Of a stretch of 64,000 nucleotides of DNA, positions 27,058 through 34,655 are shown piece by piece. Position 1 is the stretch's first letter. Every line of letters starts with the position of its first letter. The translations under genes and the position numbers were made by a program. Under the pieces are notes generated by a model. The model searched no databases and was not told the origin of the DNA. It saw nothing but the letters and a program-made list of their open reading frames with translations. The stretch comes from Phyllobacterium bourgognense (GTDB lineage: Bacteria > Pseudomonadota > Alphaproteobacteria > Rhizobiales > Rhizobiaceae), in contig NZ_QPJM01000013.1 in NCBI RefSeq assembly GCF_003337575.1, positions 87,832 through 151,831 of the forward strand. Direction: 5' to 3'.

Positions 27058-27639
27058 ATGGTTGGATTGGGAGTTGATTCCTTGACAATAGCCGTCTCGC
27101 CGGACGGGTTACCGGCTCTGGTACTCAATGCGGACTACCGTCCGCTCAGTTATTACCCCTTGTCGCTCTGGTCCTGGCAGGACGCGATCAAGGCGGTTTT
27201 TCTTGACCGTGTGAACATCGTCGCCGAATATGAGCACGAGGTTTCCTCGCCCTCCTTCGCGATGCGGCTGCCCAGCGTGGTATCGCTCAAGACCTACATC
27301 AAACCCTCGCGCAATCCTGCCTTTACCCGGTTCAACGTCTTCCTGCGCGACCGGTTCGAATGCCAATATTGCGGCTCGGAAGAAGATCTGACTTTCGATC
27401 ACGTCATCCCGCGCTGTGCCGGCGGCGAAACGATCTGGGAGAATGTCGTGGCGGCCTGTTCACCCTGCAATCTTCGCAAGGGCGGTCTGATGCCTAACCG
27501 TGCCAAAATGTGGCCGCGGCAGAAGCCCTATGAGCCGACGGTGCATGATCTGCACAATAACGGTCGGCTGTTTCCGCCAAACCATCTACACGAAAGCTGG
27601 ATGGATTATCTGTACTGGGATGTCGAGCTGGAACCCTAA
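27058..27639 (+). CDS. HNH endonuclease family protein
   Basis: A 193-aa protein. The C-terminal half carries an HNH module with zinc ligands C102-x2-C105 and C134-x2-C137, the DH pair (114-115) and Asn residues near 129 and 138. The N-terminal LVLNADYRPLSYYPLSLWSWQDAIKAV is a conserved mark of this widespread chromosomal family. The biological role is not known; it is not linked to a methylase or phage genes here. ATG 27058 lacks a ribosome site, while TTG 27082 has GGGAG eight bases upstream and may be the true start. The stop codon abuts a palindromic repeat. Confidence 0.9.
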   Translation: MVGLGVDSLTIAVSPDGLPALVLNADYRPLSYYPLSLWSWQDAIKAVFLDRVNIVAEYEHEVSSPSFAMRLPSVVSLKTYIKPSRNPAFTRFNVFLRDRFECQYCGSEEDLTFDHVIPRCAGGETIWENVVAACSPCNLRKGGLMPNRAKMWPRQKPYEPTVHDLHNNGRLFPPNHLHESWMDYLYWDVELEP

Positions 27640-27777
27640 AACCTCTGCCAATCCACCCCGATGGCCATCTGATGTGGTTTTCTGCGCTTCCGGTGCTCAC
27701 GTACAATATGTACGCTGCGCTCCGGTTCTCGAAAACCGCACCAGCTGACTCAGCGGGATGAATTCTCAGAGGGTTTT
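27638..27777. repeat. Mosaic palindromic repeat, copy 5, starting in the HNH stop codon
   Basis: Outer ends AAAACCTCTG (27638) and CAGAGGGTTTT (to 27777) are inverted. The core holds CTGCGCTTCCGGTGCTCACG, a GTAC...GTAC stem with a 4-base loop, and GCTGCGCTCCGGTTCTCGAA. Core details match copies 2 and 8; the arms are a variant. The first two bases of the element are shared with the TAA stop. Confidence 0.8.
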
Positions 27778-27827
27778 TGCGTTGCGGCCTAAAGAAGGGA
27801 AAGAGCTTTGGAGTTTCTCTCCACCAG

Positions 27828-28334
27828 CTAGGCGGACTTAGCAGCTCCCCGGAAAGCGACAATCACCAAGATCAAACTGGCGATGGCATTCCAGCCGGCA
27901 AAGGACAGGCCAAATACGCGCAGCGCAGCCGTATCGCATGCGGGCGGGTGAATGGCGTTCATATCCTTCAGGAGATTACCCGCATCGGTGGTGATTGACA
28001 TGGATACCGCGGTGCAATCCGTCGGTCCGGCCCAGAACTTCCATTCAACGCCCGCATGGAAGACGGCGAGGCCGAGGCCAATGAGCATCAGGAGGCCGCC
28101 AAGCGCCAGCAGGAGGCGCGTAAGGCCCACTGGCCATTTCAGGCTGGACGAGGCAACAGCCAATGCCATCAGCGGAATACCGGCATAATAGGGAAAGCGC
28201 TGTTCCAGGCACAATTTGCAGGGGAGATAGCCACCAATGTATTGAAAGCCGAGCGCGGACCCGACCGTGAAAACCATTGCGAGGAGGAGAAATACAGCCG
28301 TCTTGAAATGGCCGGAGGAATTCGTTGCACTCAT
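27828..28334 (-). CDS. dsbB: Disulfide bond formation protein DsbB
   Basis: A 168-aa inner-membrane oxidase that reoxidises periplasmic DsbA and hands electrons to quinones. Four membrane segments are visible; the first periplasmic pair is PCKLC (Cys39, Cys42) and a second pair (near 107 in DCTAV and near 132 in PACDT) lies in the second loop, as expected. It lies 33 bp after the YqaA gene on the same strand. No DsbA partner is in the window. Confidence 0.9.
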   Translation of the reverse strand: MSATNSSGHFKTAVFLLLAMVFTVGSALGFQYIGGYLPCKLCLEQRFPYYAGIPLMALAVASSSLKWPVGLTRLLLALGGLLMLIGLGLAVFHAGVEWKFWAGPTDCTAVSMSITTDAGNLLKDMNAIHPPACDTAALRVFGLSFAGWNAIASLILVIVAFRGAAKSA

Positions 28335-28367
28335 ACTATCTTGACGTCCTCATTCATGGCGACCGGT

Positions 28368-28958
28368 TTACAACTGGGTGTAGTGGAACAGAGCATAGAG
28401 CAAAATCAGGACAAGCGCTGCCGCGCCAGCGATCAGGCCAAGCCGTTTTTCGATGAAGTGGCGAATGGGTTCGCCGTAACGCCGCAAAAGCCAGGCAAGG
28501 AAGAGAAACCGCGCGCCGCGCGCGAGCACCGCCGAGACGATGAACAGCCAGATATTGATACCTGCCGCTCCGGAAAGGATCGTCACGACCTTGATCGGCG
28601 GCAGGTGGGCAAGGCCCGATGTGACCAGCAGGAGCAGGATCGCATCGGCGCTGGTCGAACCGCGCAATTGTTCGAAGGCATCGAGCTTGCCGTACATTTC
28701 GAGGATCGGCTTCGCCAATGTTTCATAGGCGTAGTAGCCGAGCAGCCAGCCCGCTATGCCACCGAGGACAGACGCTATGGTTGCCACCAGCGCATAGCGG
28801 TAGGCGCGCTGCGGACGCGCTAGTGCCATTGGCAGGAACAGCACATCGGCGGGGACAAGGAATACCGAGCTTTCAATGAATGCGATGACGGCAAGCCAGA
28901 CTTCCGCCGATTTGCGCGCAGCCAGAGACATGGTCCAATCGTATAGTCTGCGCAGCAT
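28368..28958 (-). CDS. YqaA/DedA-like (VTT domain) membrane protein
   Basis: A 196-aa membrane protein of the SNARE-associated/VTT group, YqaA subtype: AFIESSVFLVPADVLFLPMALARP near the N-terminus, GGIAGWLLGYYAYE, and GLAHLPPIKVVTILSGAAGINIWLFIVSAVLARGARF. Relatives move lipids such as undecaprenyl phosphate across the inner membrane; this member's substrate is unknown. ATG 28958 is chosen over an adjacent TTG. Probable operon with dsbB. Confidence 0.87.
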   Translation of the reverse strand: MLRRLYDWTMSLAARKSAEVWLAVIAFIESSVFLVPADVLFLPMALARPQRAYRYALVATIASVLGGIAGWLLGYYAYETLAKPILEMYGKLDAFEQLRGSTSADAILLLLVTSGLAHLPPIKVVTILSGAAGINIWLFIVSAVLARGARFLFLAWLLRRYGEPIRHFIEKRLGLIAGAAALVLILLYALFHYTQL

Positions 28959-29004
28959 CAAGTCGGTTCCTGTGGGGGAGGCTATTTGAAAAGTCGGGTG
29001 ATCT

Positions 29005-29152
29005 TAGGGTCTGTCGATATTCACGCCATGACGGCCTGCAAATGGCGTTTTTCTCCGCTTCCGGTGCTCATGAACGAATATGTTCGCTGCGCTCCGGTTC
29101 TCGAAAACCACCATTCTCGGCTCGCCCCGACCTCGAATCTCGCCGGACCCTA
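29005..29152. repeat. Mosaic palindromic repeat, copy 6 (compensated centre)
   Basis: Outer ends TAGGGTC and GACCCTA are inverted, as in copy 1. The central stem of the other copies, GTAC...GTAC, is here GAAC...GTTC (TGAACGAATATGTTCG): both sides changed so pairing is kept. It lies between the YqaA start and the tRNA-Leu gene. Confidence 0.85.
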
Positions 29153-29289
29153 GAGCAAACCGCAGCCAAATGGAATCGTTTCGCTCAATTTTTGCCAAAG
29201 CTGTCTTCATGGGCCACCTGCCTCTATTTGTCTCGTGCGGGCAGGGCAACACACGACTGTGTTACATTCAAGAAATCATCTTATTGCTG

Positions 29290-29318
29290 TTGACCGAAGG
29301 GTGGCTCTGCATGTATTT
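29290..29318 (+). promoter_or_regulatory. Possible promoter of tRNA-Leu
   Basis: TTGACC at 29290-29295 is followed after 17 bases by GTATTT (29313-29318), about 45 bp before the mature tRNA 5' end. The -35 is good and the -10 weak. Confidence 0.35.
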
Positions 29319-29362
29319 GGCTTTTTACGGTCGTGGGTTCACCCGTGTCCGACGCTCTTGCG

Positions 29363-29447
29363 GCCCCCTTGGCGGAATTGGTAGACGCGCCTGACTCAAA
29401 ATCAGGTTCCGAAAGGAGTGCTGGTTCGATTCCGGCAGGGGGCACCA
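29363..29447 (+). tRNA. tRNA-Leu (anticodon CAA)
   Basis: An 85-base class II tRNA with encoded CCA. The acceptor stem is GCCCCCT / AGGGGGC with discriminator A. The D-arm region contains AATTGGTAGACGC. The anticodon stem CCTGA / TCAGG encloses the loop CTCAAAA (anticodon CAA, reading UUG). The variable arm and the T-loop GGTTCGATTCC are typical. A decayed integrase fragment and accessory genes follow. Confidence 0.96.
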
Positions 29448-29859
29448 CTTTTCAAGGTAGTATCGCAGTTTTTCAATGTGTTAAGGCTGCTCAGGTCTTA
29501 GTGATCCATCTTTGTGTCCGCCGTCAACAATTTGCTGTCGCGTGGCGTGACAGTCGCAAAACTTCCCGGCAGATGCGGCAGAGAACCTGACAAAACCTGT
29601 CATTCGGCAAAAATCCTTCTTGACGCTGGGAAAGAAGAAGCCCTCCCCTGCATGGCGTTTGACTTCATCAATGACCGCAAGCGCCTCCTCAGCGAGGGGA
29701 ACGCGGAAATCTGTGGTGTTGTCTTTCCGTCCTTTCTTCCCTGATGTGTCCCATCCATCCGTATTTGTCAGTCATTCATTCTCCGTTACCGAACCCTTGC
29801 ATATCCGGTTCCAATGTTCTTGAGTCGAACCTCAGATCGGCGGCGTTGCGCAAAATCCA
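29448..29859. other. Gene-free stretch after tRNA-Leu holding an integrase fragment
   Basis: These 412 bases contain no intact gene. The only recognisable content is the integrase-like fragment on the minus strand (about 29605-29760). No copy of the tRNA 3' end was found further right that would mark the other attachment site. Confidence 0.5.
29605..29760 (-). pseudogene. Remnant of a P4-type tyrosine integrase
   Basis: A minus-strand frame reads GKKGRKDNTTDFRVPLAEEA followed by LAVIDEVKRHAGEGFFFPSV. That matches the segment of P4-like tyrosine recombinases just before the catalytic HxxR, where sequences such as DFRVPLSxEAxxVI...GFxFPS are usual. The frame then loses similarity (toward lower coordinates) and is closed by a stop at its upstream end, so neither the catalytic domain end nor the N-terminus survives. 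Its place next to a tRNA 3' end is where such integrases lie. Identification is by eye from family knowledge. Confidence 0.55.
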
Positions 29860-31272
29860 CTACGTGCGCGCGACGACAATCCACGCTACACCCATCATCG
29901 CGCACGCGAGGAGCGTGAGGATAACGTTGGCGCGAAACCTGAATAACGCCAGCATTGCAGCTGCGGTCAAAAGCAATGAGGGCTCGTTCAAGGAGCTCAA
30001 TACCGGAACATCGAGCGAGAACCATCCGAGCTTGTAGTTATAAACTTGTCTGAACAGTACATGTAGTCCGAACCATATCGCCAAGTTCAAAATGACGCCA
30101 ACAACTGCAGCTGTGATCGCAGACATCGCACCTGTCAGCGCCGTGTTGCCCCGCAAGCTCTCGATGAACGGTGCGCCAAGGAATATCCACAGAAAGCAGG
30201 GGATGAACGTCACCCATGTCGTCAGGACTGCGCCGATGCCAGCCGCAACGAAGGGGTCCAGGACGCCCGGATTTCGGAACGCTGCCATGAAGCCAACGAA
30301 CTGAACGACCATGATCAGCGGTCCTGGCGTCGTCTCGGCCATTCCCAAACCGTCAAGCATCTCTCCGGGTTTCAGCCAGCCATAGTACTGAACTGCTTCC
30401 TGCGCTACGTAGGCAAGGACGGCGTAAGCGCCGCCGAACGTGACAACCGCCATCTGGCTGAAGAAGATCGCGACCTTGGAGAAGACGTTGTCGAGACCAA
30501 GGAAGGCAACAAGGAGTGCGACCGGGATCAGCCAGAGCGCAAGTAACACGCCCGAGACCTTCAATGACCAGGCAAGGTTGGGCCGCGCGTGACGAGGGAT
30601 CACTTCGCCCAGCGCCGAATCCCGGTCTTCCAGTGCGGCACCGGCTCCGGACTTGTGCCCGCCGCCGATCCGGAACAACGGTGATGCGATCCGTCCGCCA
30701 ACATAGCCGATCATGCCCGCCGTCAGGATGATTATCGGAAACGGGACATGCAGAAAGAACATCGCCACGAAGGCACACGATGCAATTGCGATCATCGCGT
30801 TATTCTTCAGCGCTCTCCCGCCGATCCGGAACACTGCTTGAAAAACCACTGCCAGCACTGCAGCCTTCAGCCCGAAGAACAATCCTTCAACTACATCGAC
30901 GCTGCCGAAGGCGACATAGATATAGCTGAGACCAAGGATTGCAAGGAACCCGGGTAGAACGAACAGGATACCTGCTACGAGGCCCCCGGCTGTCCGGTGA
31001 AGCAGCCATCCGATGTAGATTGCCAGCTGCTGTGCTTCCGGCCCCGGCAAAAGCATGCAGTAGTTCAGCGCATGCAGGAAGCGGTGCTCGCCTATCCAAC
31101 GCTTCTCTTCGACAATGATGCGATGCATAACCGCGATCTGGCCAGCAGGGCCGCCAAAACTCAATGCGGCGACCCTAGCCCAGACTTTCACCGCGTCAGG
31201 GAACGAGATGCCATGTTCATGCATTTGCTTGTCTGAAAGCGCGTCTGTCTTGCTGATGATGTCGGCCATCAT
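29860..31272 (-). CDS. chrA: Chromate efflux transporter ChrA
   Basis: A 470-aa inner-membrane transporter of the long, two-domain CHR type. Each half repeats the family motifs: FGGPAGQIAVMHR...LPGPEAQQLAIYIGW in the first and FGGAYAVLAYVAQEAV...TTPGPLIMVVQFVGFMA in the second. It should expel chromate (or sulfate). The start ATG 31272 overlaps the stop of the upstream ChrB-like gene (ATGATG containing TGA), so the two are coupled. It lies beside an integrase remnant and tRNA-Leu, consistent with acquisition by transfer. Confidence 0.92.
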   Translation of the reverse strand: MMADIISKTDALSDKQMHEHGISFPDAVKVWARVAALSFGGPAGQIAVMHRIIVEEKRWIGEHRFLHALNYCMLLPGPEAQQLAIYIGWLLHRTAGGLVAGILFVLPGFLAILGLSYIYVAFGSVDVVEGLFFGLKAAVLAVVFQAVFRIGGRALKNNAMIAIASCAFVAMFFLHVPFPIIILTAGMIGYVGGRIASPLFRIGGGHKSGAGAALEDRDSALGEVIPRHARPNLAWSLKVSGVLLALWLIPVALLVAFLGLDNVFSKVAIFFSQMAVVTFGGAYAVLAYVAQEAVQYYGWLKPGEMLDGLGMAETTPGPLIMVVQFVGFMAAFRNPGVLDPFVAAGIGAVLTTWVTFIPCFLWIFLGAPFIESLRGNTALTGAMSAITAAVVGVILNLAIWFGLHVLFRQVYNYKLGWFSLDVPVLSSLNEPSLLLTAAAMLALFRFRANVILTLLACAMMGVAWIVVART

Positions 31273-32087
31273 GCTGTCCGTTTCGCCGAGGGCCAATTGT
31301 GTTTCTCATCTGTCGCGTCCCGGCTCCAGCGATAGAAGGCATCGTAAAGTCCAAGGCCAGCTTCCAGTTGCTCATGATCGTCGGCGTACATCCTCGACAG
31401 TCCGAGGGACGCTGCCAACAGGCCAGGTGCTTCCGGGGCAAGATCAAGTCGTGCTGTGTCGGCCCCTCGTACGATTGTGGCCAGCCGCAGTAAGGGTTCC
31501 GATGATAAGCCAAGTTCGTCAATCATGACATCAAAGGTGCAGAGCTCTTCGCGGTGGCTCCAGAAGACCTCTTCGATATCATAAGGCGCAGCATTGAACC
31601 GGTCGGCAACATCGGCGACATCTGCCGGAGGGACGAACAGAAAGACGGCATAGGGATCAACGAAACGCTTGATCAACCAGGGACAAGCGATGCGATCGAT
31701 CTTGGGCCGTGCTCTCGTCACCCAAACGGTACGCCCTTGGCTATCTCGAGGTGGCAACTTCGATACCGGGACAACTGCCAATCCGGACGCACCCCAAGCC
31801 TCAAACCCGCCCTCGAGAACATTCGCGTCAATACCGGATTGCCGAAGCCACGCGGCCACGCCATGGCTGAGCTTTCGACCGCGCTGACAGATCACAATAG
31901 CGGCACGAGTTTCCAGATGGCCGAGCCAAGCTTGGACATCGCCATAGCTGCGCCGGATCGATCCAGGGATCAGGCGCGGATCGGCCGCAAAGTCGTCATC
32001 TGTTCGAACATCGACAAGGTTGGGGCAGCCAGGTGTGCCAACCAGGCGGGATAGTTTTTCGGAAGAAATTTCGAGAAGCGAAGTCAT
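31269..32087 (-). CDS. Rhodanese-ChrB fusion chromate resistance protein
   Basis: A 272-aa two-domain protein. Residues about 5-108 form a rhodanese domain with the active-site loop IVICQRGRK (Cys67). Residues about 118-272 match the ChrB C-terminal domain: VWVTRARPKIDRIACPWLIKRFVDP, FDVMIDELGL, DTARLDLAPEAPGL. In known systems ChrB regulates or assists ChrA; a sulfurtransferase domain ahead of it suggests handling of sulfur or oxyanion chemistry, which is inference. It is first in a two-gene unit with chrA and divergent from a His-rich transporter gene. Confidence 0.85.
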   Translation of the reverse strand: MTSLLEISSEKLSRLVGTPGCPNLVDVRTDDDFAADPRLIPGSIRRSYGDVQAWLGHLETRAAIVICQRGRKLSHGVAAWLRQSGIDANVLEGGFEAWGASGLAVVPVSKLPPRDSQGRTVWVTRARPKIDRIACPWLIKRFVDPYAVFLFVPPADVADVADRFNAAPYDIEEVFWSHREELCTFDVMIDELGLSSEPLLRLATIVRGADTARLDLAPEAPGLLAASLGLSRMYADDHEQLEAGLGLYDAFYRWSRDATDEKHNWPSAKRTA

Positions 32088-32184
32088 GACGCGTCCTCCG
32101 TTGATCGGTTACTCCGGACGCGATACTTCGGCTGGCGCCTTGTGGGGTGATCGCAACCCCATCAGAACATAATGCCACCTTGTC

Positions 32185-32194
32185 GACACGTGTC
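32185..32194. promoter_or_regulatory. Candidate operator between the divergent ChrB-like and transporter genes
   Basis: GACACGTGTC, a perfect 10-bp palindrome, lies near the middle of the 198-bp space between the two divergent starts (32087 and 32286). It could bind a dimeric regulator; no regulator gene is nearby, so this is only a candidate. Confidence 0.3.
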
Positions 32195-32285
32195 AAGTAC
32201 GCGAGGGGCCTAGCAGCGTTCCGCTGTGAAGGATAAGATCGCGTTGATATCAACCGCGAACCCAGATGGAGCGTGGGTCGGCTGA

Positions 32286-33341
32286 ATGGAGAGACAGGCA
32301 ATACGAAATCGACTTGCTCCGGGAGTAGTGGCAGCCTTGACGGCAGCCGCTCTGTTCGGCATTGGCACGCCATTGGCGAAGCTCCTGTTGTCGACGGTGA
32401 GCCCCTGGATGCTCGCGGGGCTTTTGTATCTCGGCTCTGGCCTGGGGCTGGCATTGTACAGATGGATCAAGAGGTCACCAGGGGTTAGCCTGCCTCCTCA
32501 CGAGTTGCCATGGTTCATCGGGGCGGTCACCGCCGGCGGCGTCGCCGGACCCGTTCTCCTCATGCTTGGCTTGGTTGGGATGCCAGCGTCTGGAGCATCA
32601 CTGCTTCTGAATGCCGAAGCAGTCTTCACGGCCATTATCGCTTGGTTCGTCTTCAAAGAAAATTTCGACAAAAGGATTGCGCTTGGGATGGTTGCCATTG
32701 TGGCGGGGGCGGTGGTGTTGAGCTGGTCAAGCGAAGCACGATTGGAGGGGTTCTGGTCAGCTTGTGCTGTCTTGGCGGCCTGTCTTGCCTGGGGCATCGA
32801 CAACAATCTTACCCGCAAAGTGTCGTTGACTGACGCCTCCTGGATCGCGTGTGTGAAGGGCTTGGTAGCGGGCTCTGTAAATCTGGGATTGGCATTGGTT
32901 CTGGGAGCGGCAATGCCGTCCCTATCCCATCTGATAAGTGGACTCGTGCTTGGCTTTTTTGCCTACGGAGTGAGCCTTGCGCTGTTCGTGGTTGCCCTCC
33001 GTCACCTCGGGAGTGCTCGAACGGGCGCGTATTTCTCGGTTGCTCCTTTTCTTGGTGCGGTGGGGGCACTTGCGATGGGCGAGCCGCTGACGCTCTCGCT
33101 CATTGTGGCTGGAGCTCTCATGGCGACAGGTATCTGGCTTCACCTGACGGAACATCACGAACACCTTCACACCCATCCCGAGCTTGAACACGAACACGAG
33201 CATGTCCACGACCTACATCACCAACATGATCACCCTTATCCAATCGCAGCGGGGGTCAGACATAACCACGTTCACAGGCACACCGCAGTCCGCCACTTCC
33301 ACCCCCACTATCCCGATGCACACCATCAACATGACCATTAA
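32286..33341 (+). CDS. EamA/DMT transporter with histidine-rich C-terminal tail
   Basis: A 351-aa protein. Residues about 10-285 form a ten-helix DMT transporter with two EamA repeats. The final 66 residues (286-351) are hydrophilic and contain 25 histidines in HxH and HH patterns with acidic residues, a typical metal-binding tail like those of Ni/Co/Zn exporters. Divergent from the chromate genes, so a role in metal or oxyanion resistance is likely by context and by the tail. The metal is not identifiable. It ends 30 bp from the convergent GNAT gene. Confidence 0.85.
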   Translation: MERQAIRNRLAPGVVAALTAAALFGIGTPLAKLLLSTVSPWMLAGLLYLGSGLGLALYRWIKRSPGVSLPPHELPWFIGAVTAGGVAGPVLLMLGLVGMPASGASLLLNAEAVFTAIIAWFVFKENFDKRIALGMVAIVAGAVVLSWSSEARLEGFWSACAVLAACLAWGIDNNLTRKVSLTDASWIACVKGLVAGSVNLGLALVLGAAMPSLSHLISGLVLGFFAYGVSLALFVVALRHLGSARTGAYFSVAPFLGAVGALAMGEPLTLSLIVAGALMATGIWLHLTEHHEHLHTHPELEHEHEHVHDLHHQHDHPYPIAAGVRHNHVHRHTAVRHFHPHYPDAHHQHDH

Positions 33342-33371
33342 CGGGCATGCGCAGTTGCCAGGCACAAATGG

Positions 33372-34655
33372 TTACTTCCGTCCCGTCAAATTCCGCAGGC
33401 GCTCGCGGACCAGACGCGCGATGTTCTGCGTGCGCCGGTAAAGGTGAAGCTGTGAAGCCGCCTGTCGTGCGGCGCGGTCGGCGGCGGGTGTCAGTCCGAT
33501 CACAAGCGTGCCAACGGGTTCGCGTTCTGTGAACAGACGTGATGCGACGGGGTGGTCGGGTACGGCGCAGGAATCCGTGCGGTCGATGTTCGGGTCGTCC
33601 AGATGGTTTTTCAGCATCTCGATCATCAGGAGAACGCCCGGCGAATAGGCGGCGAGGCTCTCGTCATAGGCCGTCTTCCATGTCCACGCTTCGCCGGCTT
33701 CGACAAAGACCACGAGGACGGCGATGGTCTTGCCGTCGAGTTCGAGTGTATGGATGCGGGCGAGATCACGGGTCGCGAGGTTGTTGACCGCCTCGCGAGC
33801 AAAGGCAGCGCGGAAACGATCGACTGCCATGGCGGAGCCGCGCTGGCCTTTCCAGCCGCTGGCTTCGAGCACGAGGAAGTCTTCCAGCCGCACGCGGATA
33901 TCCTCTTCGCTGCGGCTTACGGTATAGGTCAGCTTGCCCTTGTCGGCGAGGCGGCGCCACAGCCGGCGATATTCCTTGGCGTGTTTGGCACCGATGGCAT
34001 CGCGCAGGTACTCTTCGCCTTCCTTGGCACTTTCTAGGAAGGGCCGCTCGACCTGGTTGACGGTCACCATGGTAAGATTGCGGTCCAGCGCAATGGAGCG
34101 GATCAGCTGCGCCGCAGTGCGGTTCAGCAATATATCCGGGAGCACCAAGATTTCGGGGAACTTCAGGTGCTTGCGCCCCAGCATGTCGAACAGGTCATTG
34201 AGTACGCCGACCGGATCGTCCCGGTCGATCAGCGGCGTGCCCTGTGGCCCGAAGGGCGTGGCCCAAGCGCGGATGATCGAAGCCGTGACGTTGAATCCCG
34301 GCCGCTCAATAGTATAGGGCATGAGGAAGCGCAGACGGCTCTTCACATCGTTCTCGTCGCGCATGACCATGAAGCGAACCTGCCGGTCGTCGAGGCGTGG
34401 CATGGCCGGGGCGAGGAAGCGCGGATTGAAGAAGATGTTCGGTTCGACCGTGCGATACGTCAGATATTCGAGTTCATCGAGGAGTTCGAAACCGGCGGAG
34501 GCCGAATAGACGGAAAGTTTGCGTGGAATGGCGCGCGTCCCAAGGGTCTCCTCGAGCTGCTTGGTTGCCTCGTGCGACTCGAAGCCCGAGAGCTGGGAGA
34601 GGATCTGCGAGGACGGGCCTCCGGCAAGTTCTTCGAGAAGCGGTATGGCTGCCAT
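33372..34655 (-). CDS. BioF2-like/CelD-type GNAT acetyltransferase
   Basis: A 427-aa protein of the GNAT fold, similar to the CelD/BioF2-like group found in polysaccharide clusters. The C-terminal half (about 195-380) holds a conserved region with KGKLTYTVSRSEEDI...FLVLEASGWKGQRGSAM and LELDGKTIAVLVVFVEAGEAWTWKTAYDE. Its ATG overlaps the stop of the upstream flippase gene (ATGA), so the two are translated together, which suggests it modifies a surface polysaccharide or its lipid precursor. Substrate unknown. Confidence 0.8.
   Translation of the reverse strand: MAAIPLLEELAGGPSSQILSQLSGFESHEATKQLEETLGTRAIPRKLSVYSASAGFELLDELEYLTYRTVEPNIFFNPRFLAPAMPRLDDRQVRFMVMRDENDVKSRLRFLMPYTIERPGFNVTASIIRAWATPFGPQGTPLIDRDDPVGVLNDLFDMLGRKHLKFPEILVLPDILLNRTAAQLIRSIALDRNLTMVTVNQVERPFLESAKEGEEYLRDAIGAKHAKEYRRLWRRLADKGKLTYTVSRSEEDIRVRLEDFLVLEASGWKGQRGSAMAVDRFRAAFAREAVNNLATRDLARIHTLELDGKTIAVLVVFVEAGEAWTWKTAYDESLAAYSPGVLLMIEMLKNHLDDPNIDRTDSCAVPDHPVASRLFTEREPVGTLVIGLTPAADRAARQAASQLHLYRRTQNIARLVRERLRNLTGRK

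Noticed and set aside
29514..29744. Plus-strand 76-codon frame after tRNA-Leu
   Set aside because: It overlaps the integrase-like minus-strand fragment and has no ribosome site or family similarity.
33342..33371. Right attachment site of a tRNA-Leu island
   Set aside because: No duplicate of the tRNA 3' end (GGTTCGATTCCGGC...CACCA) was found near the end of the accessory genes.
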